This document shows positions 60,879 through 64,000 of a stretch of 64,000 nucleotides of DNA, piece after piece; positions within the stretch are counted from its first letter, which is position 1; each line of letters starts with the position of its first letter. Below the pieces are notes generated by a model. The model was not told where the DNA came from and ran no database searches. It saw nothing but the letters and a program-made list of their open reading frames with translations. The position numbers and the translations under genes are program-made. Source of the DNA: RGIG4034 sp045628945 (lineage in GTDB: Bacteria > Bacillota > Clostridia > Lachnospirales > Lachnospiraceae); assembly GCA_045628945.1 (NCBI GenBank), contig JAZQQG010000024.1, positions 1 through 64,000 on the forward strand, read 5' to 3'.

Positions 60879-62327
60879 ATGAAGATGAACCAAGACGACA
60901 TCCAGAAGATTCTTGACACCGGCATTGCCTTGTCCAAAGAAAAAGACCGCAATCTCCTGTTCGACCGAATTCTAGACTGCAGTATGGACATTGCCGATTG
61001 CGATGGCGGTACGCTCTATATCGTAAGCCGCGACGCCCTCGAGTTCAAGGTAATGAAAACCGTGTCCTTAGGAATCGACCGTGGCAAGAACGGCGAGAAG
61101 ATTGACCTTCCTCCCGTCCCCCTCAAAAAAGAAAATATCTGCGCCTACTCCGTCATCTGCAAGAAGTCGGTGAATATTCCGAACGTATACGAAAGTGACC
61201 TGTTCGATTTCTCCGGTCCCCGACGCTACGACAGTATGACCGGATATCATACACAGTCTATGTTAACGATTCCTCTTTTAAATCAGGAGGAGGAAGCGGT
61301 CGGTGTTCTCCAGTTGTTAAACGCTGCCGATAAGGAAGGCAATATCATTCCCTTCGATCCCGAGATTGAACATGTGTTACTCTCCCTTGCTTCCCAGGCC
61401 GCCATTGCGGTTGCCAACATCAATTACATGAACGAAATCAAGGAGCAGATGTGGTCCTTTACCGAGGCGATGGCGGAAGCCGTTGATAAACGAACGCCCT
61501 ACAATGCGACGCATATGCGTAAGGTTGCCGAATATGTCGGCCTCATCGCCGATAAGATTAATGAGAAGCATATTGTAGACGAGGACCCCGATTACTTCAG
61601 TCCGAACCGCAAGGAACAACTGGTAATGGCTGCTCTTTTACATGACATCGGTAAAATGATTACTCCTCTGGAGGTTATGAATAAAGCAACCCGATTGGAG
61701 AATGATATTTCCGCAATCGAGATGAAGTTTGCAGGGCTCCTCGACAAGGCTCGTATTCAGTACCTGGAAGGTCGTACCACCGAGGAAGAATACAACAATA
61801 AGGTTACCGAATTGCAGGATGCTCTGGCTCTTACCCTGGAGGTAAACCGCTCCGAGTTTCTAGACGACGATCACGAAGCTCGCCTCCTGGCAATTCTGGA
61901 TGGAGCATTCACGGACGGCGATCTCACCATTCCGTACTTTACAGAAGCTCAGAAGAACTGTCTCTCCATCAAGCGAGGAACCTTAACCGCCGAGGAACGT
62001 AAGATTATGGAAGATCATGTTGTCATGACGGCGCAGATCTTGGACAAGGTTCACTTCAATTCCTTCTACGCCAATGTTCCTCAATGGGCCGGCTGGCATC
62101 ACGAGTTCTTAAACGGCACCGGTTATCCGAACCATTTAACTGCCGAGAACCTTCCAATCGAAGCCCGCATCCTCGCCGTAGCTGACATCTGTGACGCCCT
62201 CTTGGCATCCGACCGTCCCTACAAGAAGCCGAAGCCGAAGGAAGTTGCCTTCAAGATTATGGAAAGTATGGTCGAGGAAGGCAAACTGGAAGCAAAATAT
62301 GTGGCCTATCTGAAGGAATGCATCTAA
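60879..62327 (+). CDS. GAF-HD-GYP cyclic-di-GMP phosphodiesterase
   Basis: A 482-residue cytoplasmic protein. A GAF domain (about 8-180) binds an unknown ligand. The HD-GYP domain (about 185-480) has H255-D256 in LLHDIGK and HHEFLNGTGYP at 407-417, the full catalytic signature for c-di-GMP hydrolysis to pGpG or GMP. Between the HD pair and the GYP motif there is about 90 residues more than in the standard domain (helical, about 272-365), a variant I have seen in other Firmicutes. SD GAGG is eight bases before the ATG. It pairs with the cyclase at 59709. Confidence 0.9.
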   Translation: MKMNQDDIQKILDTGIALSKEKDRNLLFDRILDCSMDIADCDGGTLYIVSRDALEFKVMKTVSLGIDRGKNGEKIDLPPVPLKKENICAYSVICKKSVNIPNVYESDLFDFSGPRRYDSMTGYHTQSMLTIPLLNQEEEAVGVLQLLNAADKEGNIIPFDPEIEHVLLSLASQAAIAVANINYMNEIKEQMWSFTEAMAEAVDKRTPYNATHMRKVAEYVGLIADKINEKHIVDEDPDYFSPNRKEQLVMAALLHDIGKMITPLEVMNKATRLENDISAIEMKFAGLLDKARIQYLEGRTTEEEYNNKVTELQDALALTLEVNRSEFLDDDHEARLLAILDGAFTDGDLTIPYFTEAQKNCLSIKRGTLTAEERKIMEDHVVMTAQILDKVHFNSFYANVPQWAGWHHEFLNGTGYPNHLTAENLPIEARILAVADICDALLASDRPYKKPKPKEVAFKIMESMVEEGKLEAKYVAYLKECI

Positions 62328-62582
62328 GGTAGCTTTTGTGTTATGTAAACCATTCTGGTGTGAATTCCTTGCTTCCAAGCAATTCGCACCATAAAATTGT
62401 CTTTTTCATGGTGCGAAATGTCTGCTTTGCTTCCTGTCGCACCAAATCTTGGAGAATTCAGCACACTTATGCAACAAAATTGGTGGGAATCGAGAAAAAA
62501 CTCTCAATTCCCACCAGTTTAAGTCTGACTCTATTCTTTATGCCGGCCATCTTCCGGCTATCTCGATTCTATGTGCTTGTCT
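62328..62582. repeat. Three 36-nt hairpins with a shared outer stem, between convergent genes
   Basis: Hairpins at 62356-62391, 62409-62444 and 62481-62516 are each exactly 36 bases and share the arms TGGTGnGA and TCnCACCA. The first is nested and nearly perfect, the third has a 15-base stem with one mismatch. Arms of the first two are also complementary to each other. A further GCCGG/CCGGC hairpin lies at 62542-62558. None has a clear T-run. They lie between the HD-GYP and folA stops and may stop transcription from both sides, or be a repeat family. Confidence 0.6.
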
Positions 62583-63074
62583 CTATTTCTTTCTTACATA
62601 GGTATTGAAATTGAATTCGATATCGAAATAGGTCTGCTCTTCTCCCTCTTCGACAAGTTCCCAATCCGGATCCTCATCCAGATTCGGGAAATAAGCATCC
62701 GACTCATACTTGCGGGCTAACTTCGTTACGATGGCAGTATCACACAACGGTACGAACTGCTTATATACACTATCGCCTCCGATGATGTAGATGTCATCAG
62801 TATCGTACTTTTTTAACTCCTCCATCAATTCCTCGGTGGAATGTACAATAATCGCATCACCGGCCTTATAGTTACGGTCAGAGGTCAGGATAATATTGGT
62901 ACGATTCTTGAGAGGCTGCTTCTGAGGAAAGGTCTCGAGAGTCTTACGACCCAAGACGATTACCTTACCCGTGGTATAGGCTCTGAAGTTCTTCTGGTCA
63001 CTGGGAATGGATACCAGTAAGCTTCCCTTGTTGCCGATTGCCCAATTCTCATCTACTGCTACAATTGCTTTCAT
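62583..63074 (-). CDS. folA: Dihydrofolate reductase
   Basis: A 163-residue DHFR, reducing dihydrofolate to tetrahydrofolate. VDENWAIGNKGSLL at the start is the substrate/NADPH loop, VLGRKTLETFP and DDIYIIGGDSVYKQF the NADPH-binding region. The ATG has GAGGAG five bases upstream. It lies 66 bases after thyA on the same strand: ThyA makes dihydrofolate, FolA recycles it. Length and motifs are standard. Confidence 0.95.
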   Translation of the reverse strand: MKAIVAVDENWAIGNKGSLLVSIPSDQKNFRAYTTGKVIVLGRKTLETFPQKQPLKNRTNIILTSDRNYKAGDAIIVHSTEELMEELKKYDTDDIYIIGGDSVYKQFVPLCDTAIVTKLARKYESDAYFPNLDEDPDWELVEEGEEQTYFDIEFNFNTYVRKK

Positions 63075-63140
63075 ATCATCTCCTCGGGCTAAGCCCGCCC
63101 TTTCCTAAAAAGATTATCGCCACACAGGCGTCGTTATTCA

Positions 63141-63989
63141 CTATATTGCGATCGGAATATCCTTAATCTGCTCTCCGGTTACGTAATTCTCCACCGATAC
63201 ATCGTCTCTGGTAAACTGATAGAAATCCTTTACATCCGGATTCAGACGGAAGGTCGGCGCGTCATAGGTCGGTCTCGCAATCAGTTCCTTGATAATCGGA
63301 ATATGACGGTCATAGATATGAGCATCTGCAATGACATGAACCAATTCACCAACCTTCATATCACAGGTCTGCGCCAACATATGAAGGAGTACCGAATACT
63401 GCACCACATTCCAGTTGTTGGCCGCTAACACATCCTGCGAACGCTGATTCAGAATACCGTTCAAGGTCAGCTTATCATCTCCCGGCTTCTGCGTTACATT
63501 GAAGGTCATACTGTAGGCACAAGGATACAGATTCATCTCATGAAGATCCTGATGCACATAGATATTCGTCATGATGCGACGGCTGAAAGGATTATTCTTC
63601 AGATCGTAGATAACTCGGTCAACCTGATCCATCATACCTTCCTTATACTGATGTTTTACGCCCAGCTGATAGCCGTAAGCCTTACCGATGGAACCGTTCT
63701 CATCGGCCCATTCATCCCAGATATGGCTGTGAAGATCGTGAATATTATTGGACTTCTGCTGCCAGATCCAAAGCATCTCATCCGTGGCGCTCTTCAATGC
63801 CGTCTTACGTAGGGTAATCAAAGGAAATTCCTTCGACAGGTCATATCGATTCACAACGCCGAACTTCTTGATGGTATAGGCCGGAGTACCGTCCTCCCAG
63901 TGGGGACGAACCTTTTCCCCTTCCGTACTGGTTCCGTTCTCCAGAATATCCTTACACATATTAATAAAAATTGTATCTGCGTAACTCAT
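63141..63989 (-). CDS. thyA: Thymidylate synthase (ThyA)
   Basis: A 282-residue ThyA that methylates dUMP with methylenetetrahydrofolate. The catalytic cysteine is C157 in LYPCAYSMTF; NGILNQRSQDVLAANNWN is the substrate-binding segment, AHIYDRH the C-terminal ligand region. The histidine usually after the cysteine (PCH) is alanine, and FN in the dUMP segment is WN, a divergent but complete form. It ends 66 bases before folA. The promoter is beyond or at the window edge. Confidence 0.93.
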   Translation of the reverse strand: MSYADTIFINMCKDILENGTSTEGEKVRPHWEDGTPAYTIKKFGVVNRYDLSKEFPLITLRKTALKSATDEMLWIWQQKSNNIHDLHSHIWDEWADENGSIGKAYGYQLGVKHQYKEGMMDQVDRVIYDLKNNPFSRRIMTNIYVHQDLHEMNLYPCAYSMTFNVTQKPGDDKLTLNGILNQRSQDVLAANNWNVVQYSVLLHMLAQTCDMKVGELVHVIADAHIYDRHIPIIKELIARPTYDAPTFRLNPDVKDFYQFTRDDVSVENYVTGEQIKDIPIAI

Positions 63990-64000
63990 TTTATATACCT

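Overview
The window looks like a chromosomal segment of a strictly anaerobic, low-to-mid GC Firmicute, most likely a Lachnospiraceae member. The evidence is the anaerobic nrdD, Shine-Dalgarno (SD) sites of the AGGAGG type, sigma-A-like promoters, and several families I know mainly from Lachnospiraceae (DUF5721, DUF5716/DUF5717, 'endosialidase'-like, a 50-aa membrane protein). Genus cannot be fixed from this sequence. I see no rRNA, tRNA, CRISPR array, phage or insertion sequence; most of it is ordinary core and accessory chromosome. Layout, left to right: 1-510 non-coding with repeats; 511-2086 (+) a DUF1294 membrane protein, a LytTR response regulator and a DUF5721 protein; 2083-7778 (-) a FecR-domain lipoprotein, a FliB-family protein, a large lipoprotein and a DUF1846 protein; 7911-15499 (-) a MacB-like ABC system with two ATPases, one permease and two adaptor lipoproteins; 15518-21918 (-) radA, an endosialidase-like gene, clpC, an SH3 membrane protein and a zinc-ribbon protein; 21978-25436 (-) purD-purN-purM-purE; 25612-28335 a TrkA-C membrane protein, a hypothetical and a divergent aldo/keto reductase. 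Then 28419-34533 (-) holds two Rpn-family nuclease genes flanking a pyrE - small membrane proteins - M29 aminopeptidase - lipoprotein unit; 34804-38584 (-) is nrdD-Nudix-pyrF behind tandem NrdR-box-like sites; 38899-41412 (-) is a diguanylate cyclase fused to a TPR lipoprotein; 41575-45797 (+) is lacZ and an acyltransferase; 45787-46395 (-) is a HAD phosphatase behind a long, highly structured leader; 46913-53896 (-) is a four-gene unit centred on an Hsp70-like protein and a giant DUF5717 protein; 54116-59597 (-) is a hypothetical, fruK-like kinase, htpG, a PrsA-like foldase and a PHP phosphoesterase; 59709-62327 (+) is a diguanylate cyclase and an HD-GYP phosphodiesterase; 62583-63989 (-) is folA and thyA. 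Functional threads: nucleotide supply (purE-M-N-D, pyrE, pyrF, nrdD, thyA, folA), cyclic-di-GMP turnover (two GGDEF, one HD-GYP), protein quality control (ClpC, HtpG, PrsA-like) and envelope lipoproteins. The observations I rate highest are: (a) both Rpn genes carry a strong internal SD and in-frame ATG at the same position, predicting an intragenic C-terminal small protein from each; (b) the HAD-gene leader (about 46402-46680) folds into nested long stems, and one arm can also pair with the SD, as in a translational switch; (c) the conserved but uncharacterised Hsp70-like/DUF5717 operon; (d) an adaptor lipoprotein that is itself a tandem duplication.
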